NCBI GenBank assembly: GCA_023653785.1
Contig: JAMKCH010002938.1
Coordinates: forward strand, 39,749 to 103,748
DNA length: 64,000 nt
Reading direction: 5' to 3'
Source: Ophioderma brevispina
Taxonomy: Eukaryota; Echinodermata; Ophiuroidea; Amphilepidida; Ophiodermatidae
Shown: piece by piece, positions 45,156-57,100 of the stretch
How the letters are laid out: each line of letters starts with the position of its first letter
Position numbering within the stretch: position 1 is the first letter of the stretch
Program-made: the position numbers and the translations under genes
Notes under the pieces: generated by a model
What the model was told of the DNA's origin: nothing
Database searches by the model: none
What the model saw: the letters and a program-made list of their open reading frames with translations, nothing else

Positions 45156-46669
45156 TACTAATGTTTATTTGAATATCCAAGTACGTATGACACTATTGCA
45201 CACCACGTTTTGGCTGTGTTGTATTGCCGCGCGTCAAGTCATATGACCTGTATTTTATCATGTGATACCGATATTGTGCCGGGGAGGCGGAGCGTGTAAT
45301 ACCCACGTCTTACTCCATCGAACTCTAATCGTATACATCGGAACAATAGAAAACGTAGGACCAAAGCTATCTATCAACTGGTACCAACATCGAAATCATC
45401 TATTGCTTATAATAATGAATTCTCGAGTGGTTGACCACCCCCCCCCTAAGTAAGCAATTTTATTTGTACGAAGTTACAGTTTGAGTAGCTAATTGACTCA
45501 AGAATATATGCTCCAATGTGTTTAGTTTTATTATCGTATCCTTGAGTATGGAATTCTGCCTGAAAATTATCCTCATAATAAACAAATATTATGATACCTT
45601 TTACTAATTTATTTAAAGATCACATTTAATTGAAACCATATCATTCCATGACTAAATTATAGTTTGATGATGTTACACAAAAACGCTTTCAACGTAATAA
45701 ACGATAGCGTAATACACGATAACGAATCGTAAACATGTTCTGATTGAAATTTTATATAATTTGTGTGGGCCTGAAAATGAGTGTCTATGCCACTCTTGAT
45801 CATATTTAATAGCTTTGTTTGGGTTGGCTGAGATATGGATAACGTAATACACTTCCTTAAAAGGTCGCATTTTTTAAAAAGTTCAACATTTCTTAGACTT
45901 TTTAATAGTCATTGTGACTTAAGAAAACTTAGTAACTGCTTTATGAAGGATAACATAAACACGGTTTTCACGGACATTAGTTTGTATGTCAAACTATAAA
46001 ATAAATTGAGAATACAGGAAACATCATTACATAATATCTACACATGTTTGGCAACAAAAAAACATTGATATTCGGAAGAATTCAAGGTGCTAAGTATTTT
46101 TCATTTTTGATGTTGTGTTTTGGACATCGATTTCTCCTATTTTTCGATGTTTGAAGGCAATATCTCATATAAAAGATAATGGAAAGTGTGGCAACTATCA
46201 GTATGCCCAAATGCAGCTCAACGCTCCTATCACAATAATTACCATTTTTGCCAAGTTATCGTGTACATATGCTTTAAATTTGGGACTATATATATAATTT
46301 GAAATTCAAGAAACGATAAAAATATGGTTGTTATTAAGTTGTATAGACCAATTTTTGAACAGTTCTTGCCAATATTTATTGGGTGTTTGCAACATGCATA
46401 CTATTTATTAATTTTTATATAACATACACTGCAATTTTTGTGTTCCTTCTAATTTATTTACACCTGAAATTTATGTTTTTTCTGCAAAAATGAGTTTAAA
46501 CATATTGGCGACTAATTAAAGATATTAATTTTAAGGAGCCAAATTTGTAAGAGGTTGTAATATTTTGAATTTCTATATTTTACAACGAACGATGCAACGG
46601 TGAATGTTTCCCATTTTAACCGCTTATGGAAGGCGTTGTATAAAAATTTGCACTGTTTGTAGCAAAACA
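45156..46669. other. No gene seen
   Basis: The first ~150 bp upstream of the ORF1 start may be a LINE 5' region. The rest is AT-rich and unassigned. Confidence 0.4.
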
Positions 46670-46679
46670 ACAGTACATA

Positions 46680-46915
46680 GACATCGTCGTCGTCGTCGTA
46701 TTCATCATCATCCATCAACATCATCATCAGCATTCAGCATCAATTCACATCATCAGCAGCAGCCAGCATCATCATCATCAGCAGCAGAGCAGCATCATCA
46801 TCATCAGCAGCAGCAGCATCAGCATCAAGATCAGCAGGCATCATCAGCAGCAGCAGCAGCATTCAGCATCATCATCAGCAGCAGCATCAGCATTCAGCAT
46901 CATTATCGTCGTTCA
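46680..46915 (+). repeat. CAT/CAG trinucleotide microsatellite
   Basis: Imperfect CATCATCAG/CAGCAGCAG tracts extend over ~235 bp, beginning as CGT repeats. The open frame 46604-47008 (His/Gln/Ser/Ala runs) follows from the stop-free triplets and shows no exon signals. Confidence 0.9.
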
Positions 46916-47929
46916 AGCGCGATGTTTCCTTATTTCATAGTTATTGCCACCATCATCACCGCCATCGTTATTCTTATAATCGTGACATCATCGGCATCAT
47001 CATTTTAAAATAGTTTAAAAAACTCCGTTTAGCTATAGTAATCTCACCATTACCAACATTAGAAATCAACGGGTTTCATGCAGTAGAATACGTATTCGAC
47101 TGCTTAGAACACAATCAAATCAAACATTTGGGTCTTTTTGACAAACTGTTCAAATCACATTCAGTGGCGATTTTGAAATAAAGAAAAGTTGTTTCTTGGT
47201 TTTTAAACGTCGTAAGTTTAGAAACATTATGTCTTTAACATACACAAACTTTAAATATCCATATCCTTTTATTTCATTTAATAACACGCATTCATAAGTA
47301 ACTCAAACTTTCAAACGCCGTTTTCTCAGAACTTGCATTTATGCTGATTCGACAGTATGCAGAACCACGACGATATATAAATTTCGCCTGTATTTTGTAC
47401 ATATTCCACTATGCATGCGCGTTGTCAAAAAGAATGTGTATTCCAATTCCATCATTCAAGACCTTTTATTTGCGACCTATCACACCATTTACCCTCCCAT
47501 AGCATCTCTACTGCTGGGACACAGCGCCACCTATTCCCTATCCGCATCGCTAATTGGCCGGCTATTCTTAGACATGCGCTACGTCATGAGACTCCCTAGC
47601 AGCCAAACGCTGTGTTAAAGGCTCTGCGATTAGCTTGAACAAGGAATGAAAAAAACGGTTTCGCGGTATCTTGGATATCGCGAAATCAACGAATCAGGTG
47701 GTCGATCTGATGTTAGAAATGGGTTCCTGACAAAAAGACCAATTAGCTCACTAGTTTTTGTAAGCCTGGCGTGTGGCATGACTTGACAGAAGCAATCGAG
47801 AATTGAGCCAGCTGATAACGTAAGAAAATTGCTTGTGTATATCGTATTTTTCACGTTTTTTCGTCTTTTTCCAAAAATAAACCTATATTATAAACTAGTC
47901 AGCTAACTAGACAATTTAGTTAGGAATAT
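46916..47929. other. No gene seen
   Basis: It contains the third GAATACGTATTC palindrome (about 47087-47098) and a locally GC-richer stretch at 47490-47620 (ACGTCATGAG, TAATTGGCCGG) of unknown significance. Confidence 0.4.
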
Positions 47930-48329
47930 TTTGGTGCGTAAATCGTTACGATAGGCCAAGTATTTTGCGCAATCTCCAGGGCGCACAACACTAAATCACT
48001 CCACGTTTGGGGGAATGGTAGGTAGTTCCGGTAAAATAACAAAACGTGTGTGAGATATTTTGCAGTCCTTTGGGGACCGTTTTCCAGTGAGGGTGGTATA
48101 TTATAATAAAAGTGAAAGAGTATAGCTTGATGATCGCTGAGATTATCACAAAATTTTTGAAAATGGGAAATTCGATCTGTTGTAGAAAGTAGAAAGTAGG
48201 CCTCGACTTCGGGCACTGGTTGGAAAAAGCCTATGAAGGGTTGCACGGTCGCTCAAAATAGTGGTGGCGCGGTTCATATGCCTTTTCTTAAAAAAATCTC
48301 TACTGAATTATAATATCAAAATGGTATAA

Positions 48330-48800
48330 ATTCTTGAAAGTTCAGTTGTGTTCTATAGGGAAATGGTTTCAAAACTATTCAAAATATTGCACGACGGGGT
48401 TGCTTTTGCAAATCAGGAGGGCGCGATGTGGTTTACTTTTAAGTGTTATTCAATGCAGAGCGTTTTTATTTAGTGGTTTTAGTGTTTTCTTTCTTTCGTG
48501 CGGCCCTTTGAAGTGCTATTCGGGACTGTGTCAATAATTTTCACTAAATTTCGAGGCTTTGAAAAAAGAACCTCGGATTCTTAATTTTTTTAAATTTGTT
48601 GAGGGATTTTGCATTATTATTAATAGGACCATCTATATTGACCAAAATCGCCTAAAAATTAAATTGTTTTTACGATTTAACAAAAGAATCGCTTTTTTGG
48701 GGGGTGTGAAGACAAGTGGGTGCTAATGAAAATGGTAGATTTTTGCCGTGTTTTTTTTTCGCTATGGACTGCAATTTGTCTCAAATTCTTGACTGAGATA
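48330..48800 (+). repeat. Satellite block C, best copy
   Basis: About 470 bp starting TTCTATAGGGAAATGG, with CAAATCAGGAGGGCGC, CCCTTTGAAGTGCTATTCGG and GAAGACAAG, ending at block B. It recurs at about 54680-55130 and 56880-57320, and partly at 50985-51305. In the 54.7- and 56.9-kb copies it joins a truncated block B at the same guanine run after GCGAGG/GGGAGG. Confidence 0.85.
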
Positions 48801-50895
48801 CAGATTGTTGACACATCGTTGAAATCAAAACTAGTACAATGAAATTTCAATTAAATAAAATGGCGTGTATGTGTTATGAATAAAAAGACTAATTGATAGC
48901 TAAATTATCTAGTCCAGTTCAATTTTTGTTTCTCGTTTTGTTAAGGGAAAGGGGATTTGTCAAAAACGCGGTTTATCTTCATTTTTTTACCAAAAATAAA
49001 GCGTACGTCGGAGTTTTGTTTTTTTAAACATTGTATTTAATACTCACCCTAATCCCTAGAGGTATTTCCAAGAAGAAAACAACATTGCAGTTTTCTTGAC
49101 TTTTATATGGAAATATGTGTAGAAGGAACAAAAAAAAAAAGGTAGAAAAAGTCCACATCAAAGATGCGAAAAAATACTTATTCCCACCCCTACCCCTTAT
49201 ATTTGCACGGCGATACTGTCATACACCGCGCTCTATAGTGACAGCCGATGTGAGGGGGTGGTGTCCGTTGATGAAATAAGCATATCATTACAATTATTGA
49301 TGGGTTCAATTGTATGATTTACCATTTCTGAAGGACCAATTTCAAAGATGTTTTGAATCTCACAAATCACATTTAGTTCCACAAAATGTGTTTATAATAG
49401 TTGTATTTCTTTGAGTAAAACGCGCCTTCATTAAAAGAGTGCCAAAATGGGGGCACGAAAATGGGATATATTTAGAAAATATATATAAATTAACTTGGAG
49501 AGCCGTAACTCCCGTTCATATGGTTAGTGGGGAAAAGCAAAAAAAAATGACCACTTTTTCTTAAAAAGGTCCATATTGTCAAAAAAAAATTAAGAAAAAA
49601 AAAAAAATCAAAAAAAAAAAAACCAATGTTTTCAAGTGTGTTCGAAGGGCTCACAACACTTAAATCCTCCACGTTTGGGGGAAGAAATGGTAGGGTAGCT
49701 AGTTCGGTTTAAAAATAACAAAACGTTGTTGTAGATATTTTGCAGTCCTTCCTTTGGGGGACGTTTCCATTGAGGGTGGTTTATATTATAATAAAAAGTG
49801 AAAGAGATAGCTTGATGGATCGCTGAGAGTATCACAAAATTTTGAAATTTAGAAAATCTGTTGTTGAAGTAGGCCTTCGACTTCGGCCCTGGTCGAAAGC
49901 GTCTATGAGGCGTGCACGGGATTGAATACAGATTGTTGACCACCTCGTGAAAATTCAAACAGTACATGGAAATTACAAAAAATTTTTTTAAAATGGCAGA
50001 CAGTGTGTATGTGTTTACGACTCTAAAAGGACTAATTTTGAATAGCTAATTTATCTAGTTCAGTTCGCTTTTGTTTCTCGTTTTAAGTGGACAAGCGGGA
50101 TTGTCAAAACCGGTTGTTTTATCTTCATTTTTTACCAAAAAAAAAAAAGAGTACGTCGAGGTTTAACATGTAAATTTAATAATCACCCTAATCCCTAGAG
50201 GTAGTTTCAGAAGTGGGAAGAAAGGGGGAAAGGAAAAAACAACAGTGAAGGTTTTCTTGACTTTATATGCAAAATGGTAAGAAGAAAAAGTAGAAAAGAA
50301 ATTTAGAAAAAGTACACAGATCCAAAAGATGCGAAAGAAGGAAAAAGAAGTATTTTCCCACCCCTACCCCTTATATTTGCACGCGGGGATATGTCATACA
50401 CGCGTGTTATAGTGACAGCCCATGCGAGGGGGGGTGGAGGGGGTGGGGTGTTGTCCGTGACATAAAATAAAGCAATCCATTAAATATGTGTTGTGTTCAA
50501 TGTATTATTTACATTCTGAAGAACAATTCAAAGAGGTTGAATCTCACAAATCACAATTTAGTTCCACAAAAATGTGTTTTAATAGTTTCTTGTATTTCTT
50601 TGAGTAAACGGCGCTCTAAAAAGAGTGCCAAATAACTGCACACGAAAATGGGATAATATTTTAGAATATATATCAATAACTTGGGAGCCCAGTAACTCCC
50701 GTTTCATATGTCGTGGGGAAGGGAAGCAAACAAAAAATGAAACTTTTTCTTAAAAAGGTCCCATTCTTTTGTAAAAATTAAGAAAAAAAAAGAAAAACAA
50801 AAAAATCAAAAAACATGTTTTTTTCAAGTGGTTGTTCGAAGGGCGCACAACACTTAAACACTCCACCGTTGGGGGGATAATGGTTAGTAGTTCCG

Positions 50896-50990
50896 GTCTG
50901 TGGGAAGCAGAGATATATAGGCAGGCAGCAGCAAATAGTCCAGGGGGCTACATAGGACGGATAACGGAATATAAAGGCGTGAACTAATTG
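50896..50990 (+). repeat. Repeat K fragment inside satellite
   Basis: After TAGTTCCGGT of block A come CAGCAAATAGTCC, GGCTACATAGGACGG and AAAGGCGTGAACTAA, the left half of repeat K. Block C sequence then follows directly, so this unit is a recombinant. Confidence 0.7.
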
Positions 50991-53437
50991 TTTTAGTGGT
51001 GCTGTTGTTTGTGCGCCCTTTGAAGTGCCTATTCGGGACGGTCAACAATTTCACTATTTCGGAGGCTGTGAAAAAGCACCTTCGCGATTCTTTAAAATTT
51101 GCGCGGAGGATTTTGCAAATTAGACAATCTATAATTTGACCAAATCGCATTAAAAAAATATCAATTTTTAACGATTTTTGTTTAAACAAAGAAAGAAGAA
51201 AGAAATCGCTGAAGACAAGGTGCTCATGATTGAAAATGGTTTCGAATGTTTTTTTTTTGCAATGGTTTTCGCTATGGAATGCCATTTTGTCTCAAATCCT
51301 TGACTGAGAGATACAGATTGTTGGACACCTCGTGTGAAATCAAATAGTAAGTACATTGAAAATTCAATTAAACTGGCCGCTACGTTGAGTGGTATGTTGT
51401 TTACGGGTGACTAAAAAGATAATTTGATAGTAATTATCTAATCCAGTTAGATTTGATTTCTCGTTTTTTAAGGAAGCGGGATGTCAAAAACCGAGTATTT
51501 TTCTCATTGTTTTACCAAAAAGATTAAAAAAAGTAAAATTTTTTTGTTTTTTTTTTTAACATTGTAATTAATACTCCACCCAATCCCTAGAGGTTATATT
51601 TTCAAGAGAAAAACAAAAATGTTGGGTTTTTGTTTTTTTCAAAATTTGTGTACCAACATTCACAATTTAAAGGGAAAACAAGTAGAAGATAGAAAAAGTA
51701 CACATCAAAGATGACGAAAGGGAGAAAAAAATACTATTTTCCACCCTACCCAGTGTCGTTTATTTATTTGCACGGCAATACTGTATTACACGCGCTTATA
51801 GGACAGCCGATGCGAGGGGTGGGGTTTGTTTGTTGTCCGTGAAATAAGCATATCCCTTACTTATGTGGGATGTGGTTCAATTGTATTATTTAAATTTCTT
51901 GAAGCACAATTCAAAGATGTTTGAATCTCAACAAATAACTTCAGTTCCACAAAAATGTTTTTAATAATAGTTGTATTCATTGAGTAAACGCGCTAAAAGA
52001 GTGCCAAAATGCATACGAAATGGGATTATTTTAGAATATATATCAATAAGTGGAGAGCCGTAACTCCAGTTTCATATGTCGTGGGAAGCAAAAAAATGAC
52101 ACTTTTCTTAAAAAGGTTCATATTTATAAAAAATTAAGAAAAAAAAATTCAAAAAACAATGTTTTCAGTGGTTCGAAGGGCGCACAACACAAATCACTCG
52201 CCGTTGGGGGAAATGGTAGGTAGTTCCGGTTAAATAACAAAACGTGTGTTATTTTGTAAGATATTTTTTTCAGCTTTTGGGACCCGGTTCATGAGGGTTG
52301 GTATATATAATAAAAGTGAAAGAGTATAGCTGATGATGCCGGTGTGAGTGGGATTATCACAAAATTTTGAAAATTCGAAATCATGTGTAGAAGTAGGCCC
52401 TCGACTTCCCGGGCACCTGGTTCGGAAAACGGCCCTATGAGGCGTTGCACGTCTTGAATTGAGATACAGATTGTGGACACCTCGTGTGAAATCAAACTAG
52501 TACATTGAAATTTCAATTATAAAATGGGCCCGTGTTTGCGTGGTGCCCGGGTATGTGTTTAGACTTTATTAAAAAAGGACTAATTGAATAGCTAATTATC
52601 TAGTTCATGTAGAGTTTTTGTTGTCTCGTTTTTTTTTCGTTTTAAGAAGCGGGGATGTCAAAACCGCGTTTATCTTCATGTTTTACCAAAAAAAGCGTAC
52701 CGTCGAGTTTTTGTAAAACATTATTATTAATACTCCACCCTAATCCCTACAGTTATTTCAAGAAGAAAAGAAAACAACACATTTTGCAGGTTTTCTTGAC
52801 TTTAGAGGTGAAAGTAGTCGTTGTTGTTAAAGAAAGAAAAAAAAAAGTAGAAAAAAGTACACATCAAAGATCGCTGAAAAGGAAGGGAAAAATACTCTTT
52901 CCCACCCTACCCCTTATATTTGCACGCAATCCTGTCATACATGCGCCATAGTGAAGCCGATGCGGGGGGGGGGGGGGGGGGGGGTTTTTTTTTTTTTTTT
53001 GTTTTATTTTGTCCGTGATTGAAATAAGCATATCACATTACAGATGTGATGTTGTGTTCAATGTATTTATTTACATTTCTTGAAGACATTCCAAAGATGT
53101 TGGAACTCTCACAAATCCACTTTGTTCCACAAAAAATGTGTTTTAAATTAGTTGTATTCTTTGAGTAACGCGCTAAAAGATGTGGCCAAATGCACGGAAA
53201 ATGGGATTTTTAGCTATATAATAAAATTAACTTGGAGAGAGCCGTTAAACTCCCGGTTTCATTAGTGTGTGGGGAAGCAAATGACACACTTTTCTTAAAA
53301 AAGGTTTCATATTGGTAAAAATTAAGAAAAAAAAATCAAAAACAAAAAAAACAAGTTTCAAGTGTGTTCGAAGGGCTCGCGCGCAAAACACTAAATCCAC
53401 TCCCCGTTTGGGGGAAAATGGTTAGGGTTAGTTTCCG

Positions 53438-53640
53438 GTTGTGGTGATTGAAAGAGCAGATAATAGTCCGGCAGCAGCCATTAGTCCGGGGCTCCATAAC
53501 GATAGGAATAAGCGTTGAAACTAATGTGTGTTGAGAGGTCACATGCAATCGATTTGCCCTATTGGTAACCATTGTTCCCAGACTATGAGTACGCCGGACG
53601 ATGAATAATTACTTCTACACGGTTTATTGGTTTTTTATTT
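53438..53640 (+). repeat. Repeat K, copy in satellite
   Basis: It is inserted at the same point of block A (after TTCCGGT) and carries both halves: GTCCGGGGCTCCATAACG, AATAAGCG, ATCGATTTGCCCTATTGG, GACTATGAGTACGCCGGA. Block A resumes at AAAATACCAAAACGTG. Confidence 0.75.
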
Positions 53641-53937
53641 TTTTTTTTTTAAAATACCAAAACGTGTGTGTGAGGTTAATTTGCAGTCCTTTGGGGACCG
53701 GTTCCAGTGAGGGTGGTATAGTATAAAAAAAAAGATGAAGAATATAACGCGTGGATGATCGCTAAAGTTATCACAAAATTTTGAAAATTCGATGTCTGTT
53801 TGTCGAAAGTAGGCCCTAGAATTACGGCCCTGGTCGGGAAAACTGGCTTAGAGGCCGTGCACGTCTTTGATTGAGATGATTACAGATGTGACACCTCGTT
53901 GAAATCCAAACTAGTTACATGAAATTCAAATTAAAAA

Positions 53938-54118
53938 TGGCCGTTCTATCGCTTCCAACCTCATCGCCTTTCGCTTTCTATTACTTATTTGATCCGGTGT
54001 GGGAGCTGTGGTATGGGTTGTTAACGAATTGTTTTTTTGATTCTAAACTTGCTCCATACAAGGACTTTCGCTTTCTTAAGTCTGCTGGTTTTTATAGGGT
54101 GTGCTGATCTTTCTCTCT
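53938..54118 (+). other. Copy-specific 180-bp insert in one satellite unit
   Basis: Between AAAATGGC and AATAAAAAGACCAATTG of block B one unit holds ~180 bp not found in the others. It lacks the insertion noise of its surroundings and contains a 62-codon frame (53919-54107). The frame has no recognised domain. It may be a real insertion or a chimeric read. Confidence 0.5.
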
Positions 54119-57100
54119 TAATAAAAAGACCAATTGAATAGCTAATTATCTAGTCCAGTTCGCTTTTTTTTGTTTCTCTGTTTTAAGGGAAGGCGGGCGA
54201 TTGTCAAAACCGCCGCGGTTTATCTTCATTTTTTACACAAAAAAGCGTACCAGTCGATGTTTGAACACATTGTAATTCTAATCTCCAAACCCTACCCTAA
54301 TCCCTAGAGGTATTTCAAAGAAGAAGGAGGAAAGAAAGGAAACAACATTGCAGGTCTTCTGGACTTTATATGAAATATGTTTAAGAAGAAAAAGTAGAAA
54401 AAAGTACACATCAAAGAAAGATGCGGAGGGGAAGAAAGGAAAAAAAAAAAAAATAAAAATACTATATTTAAAATTGTACACCATTTATATTTGCACGGCA
54501 CATCCTGTCATAAACATGGAGATTATGTTTGAAAGAACAGAGTTGCGGGGGAGGGGGGGGGGGTGGGGTTGTTGGGGGGGGGGGGTATTGATGTGTTTAG
54601 TGGTGATCGGAGAGGATGGAGGGGGGGGGGGTGCGGTTTGGGTTGTTTGTTTTGTTGTGTAGTTTGTTGGTGGTTTTGTTGTTCTATAGGGCGAATGGTT
54701 ATTTATAAAAATATTCAAAATATTGGCACGCGGGGTCTGCAAATCAGGAGGGCGCAAAATGTGTGTACTTTAAAGTGGATTTTAAATGGAGGCCGGTTTA
54801 TTAGGGGTGACTTTTGATGTGGCGGGCCCTTTTGAAGTGCCTATTCGGGGACACTGTCAAAATTTTTCACATTTTCGGGACTTGATGTTTTGTGATTTGA
54901 AAAGACCTCGGATTTCTTTTTTTTAAATTTTGAGAGGGAGGATTTGGCATTAGACATCGATATTTGACCAAAATTCGCATTTAAAAAATCATTGTTTAAA
55001 CGATTTTTTAAAAAGAAAGAAATCGCTTGTTTTTGAAGACAAGGTGCTCATGAAAATGGGTCGATTTTTTTTGCGTGGTTGTTTTTTCGTTTATTGGAAT
55101 TGCAATTTGTCTCAATCTGACGGAGAGAGAGATACAGATGTTTGACACCTCGTGTGAAATCTCAAAACTAGTACATTGAATCAAATTTTTATAAAATGGG
55201 CGTGGTATGCTTCCCGTGGTTGGGTGGTATGTGTTTACGACTAAAAAGACTAATTGTAAATAGCTAATTATCTGTTACCAGTTCGCTTTTGTGTTTCTCG
55301 GTTTTTTTTTGTTTTTAAAGGGAACAAAAGGAAAAGGGGGATGTCAAAACCGCGTTTATCTTCATTTTTTTACCCAAAAAGGGAGTACGTCGGAGCTTTA
55401 ACAGTTTGTAAATTTGAATACTCCAACTAATCCCTAGAGGTTTATTTTCAGAAAGAAAAACAACATTTGCAGGTTTTCTTGACTTTATATTGAAATATGT
55501 TAAGAAGAAAAAGACAAAAAAAAGTAGAGGGAAAAAGTACACATCAAAGATGAGGAAAAAAAAGAAGAGAGAAAAAAATCTATTTCCCACCAATAACCCT
55601 TAATTATTTGCACGGGGCAATCCTGTCATACACGCGTTTTTTTTCTTTATTTCTTATAGGCAACCGATGACGTGGAGGGGGGTTGGGGTGTCCGTGAGAT
55701 AAGCATATCCATTAGGTGGCCATTAGGTGATTTGGTTTCAATTATTATTTACATTTCTGAAGACAATTAAAAGAATGTTTGAACTTCCCACAAATCACAC
55801 TAGTCCACATAAAAACGGGTTTTAATAGTTGTATTTCTTTTTGAATAATATAAAAACGCGCTAAAGAGTGCCAACAATGACACGGGAAAAGCGGATTTAT
55901 TTTCAACTATATATCAATTAATTGGAGAGCGTAAACGCCCTGTGTTAGATGTCGTGGGGAGGCAAAAAATGACCACTTTTTCTTAAAAAAGGTTTAATTA
56001 TCTGTAAAAATTAAGGAAAAAAAAAAAAAAATCAAAAAAAACCAATTTGTTTTTCAAGTGTGTTCGAAGGGCGCACACACTAAATCACTCCACGTTTGGG
56101 GGGAATGGTAGTTAGTTCCGGTGTGAAAAACAAAAACGTGTGTGAGGATAAGTTGCAGATCCTTTGGGGACCGGTTTTTCCAGTGAGGGTGGTATATTAT
56201 AAAAAGTTGAAGAATATAGCTTGATGGATCGTGGATTATCACAAAAATTTGGAAATTCGAATATTGTGTAGAAAGTAGTAGGCCCTCGAAGTCCGGCCCT
56301 GTCGCGAAAAACGGCCTTCCTTATGAGGCCGTGCACGTCTGATGGAGATTTACGGATTGTTGACACCTCAGGAAATCAAACTAGTACATGAAATTCAATA
56401 TTAAATATAAAAAGGCGACCCGTGCTTTTGGGGGTGTATGTGGTTAACGGACTTTGTTATTCCGCTTCTAAAACGCACCTAATTGAATAGCTAATTATCT
56501 AGCCCAGTTCGCTTTGTTTTCGTTTGAGGGGAAGGGGGATGTCAAAACCGCGTTTATTTTATCTTCATTTTTTTTTACCAAAAAAAAAGGCGGACGTCGA
56601 GTTTTAACATTGTAAATATTTGATACTCCACCCTAATCCCTAGAGGTATTTTCAAGAAGAAAGGAAAAGAGAAAGAGAAAGAAAAACAACCATTGCAGGT
56701 TTTATTGACTTTATATGTGAATATGTTAAGAAGCAAAAAAAAGTAGAGAAAAAGACACAGCAAAGATGCGAAAAATACTTTTTCACTTGTTTACCCTTAT
56801 TTTATTTTGAACGGCAAATTCCTGTCATACATGGGCGCTATTAGTGACAGCCGATTGCCTGTGGGAGGGGGGGGTGCGTGTACTCTATAGGGAAATGGTA
56901 TAAAATATTCAAAATATTGTTTTCACGGAATTAAGCGCGGGGTTTTTGACAAATCAGAGGGGCGCCGACGCGCGGCGGATCGAGGAGGTGGTACTTTTAC
57001 GTGGGTATTCAATGGAAGCGTTTATTTTTATTTAGTGGTGTGCGCCCTTTGAAGTGCCTATTCGGGGACTGTAAATCACTAGTTCGAGGCTTGTGAAAAA

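Noticed and set aside
46604..47008. 134-codon frame rich in His, Gln, Ser and Ala
   Set aside because: It is a CAT/CAG microsatellite read in a stop-free phase, with no splice or domain support.
53919..54107. 62-codon frame in the copy-specific satellite insert
   Set aside because: No domain, surrounded by error-prone sequence; kept only as an unexplained insert.
54348..54817. Glycine/tryptophan-rich frames on both strands
   Set aside because: They come from guanine runs and noise in the satellite array.
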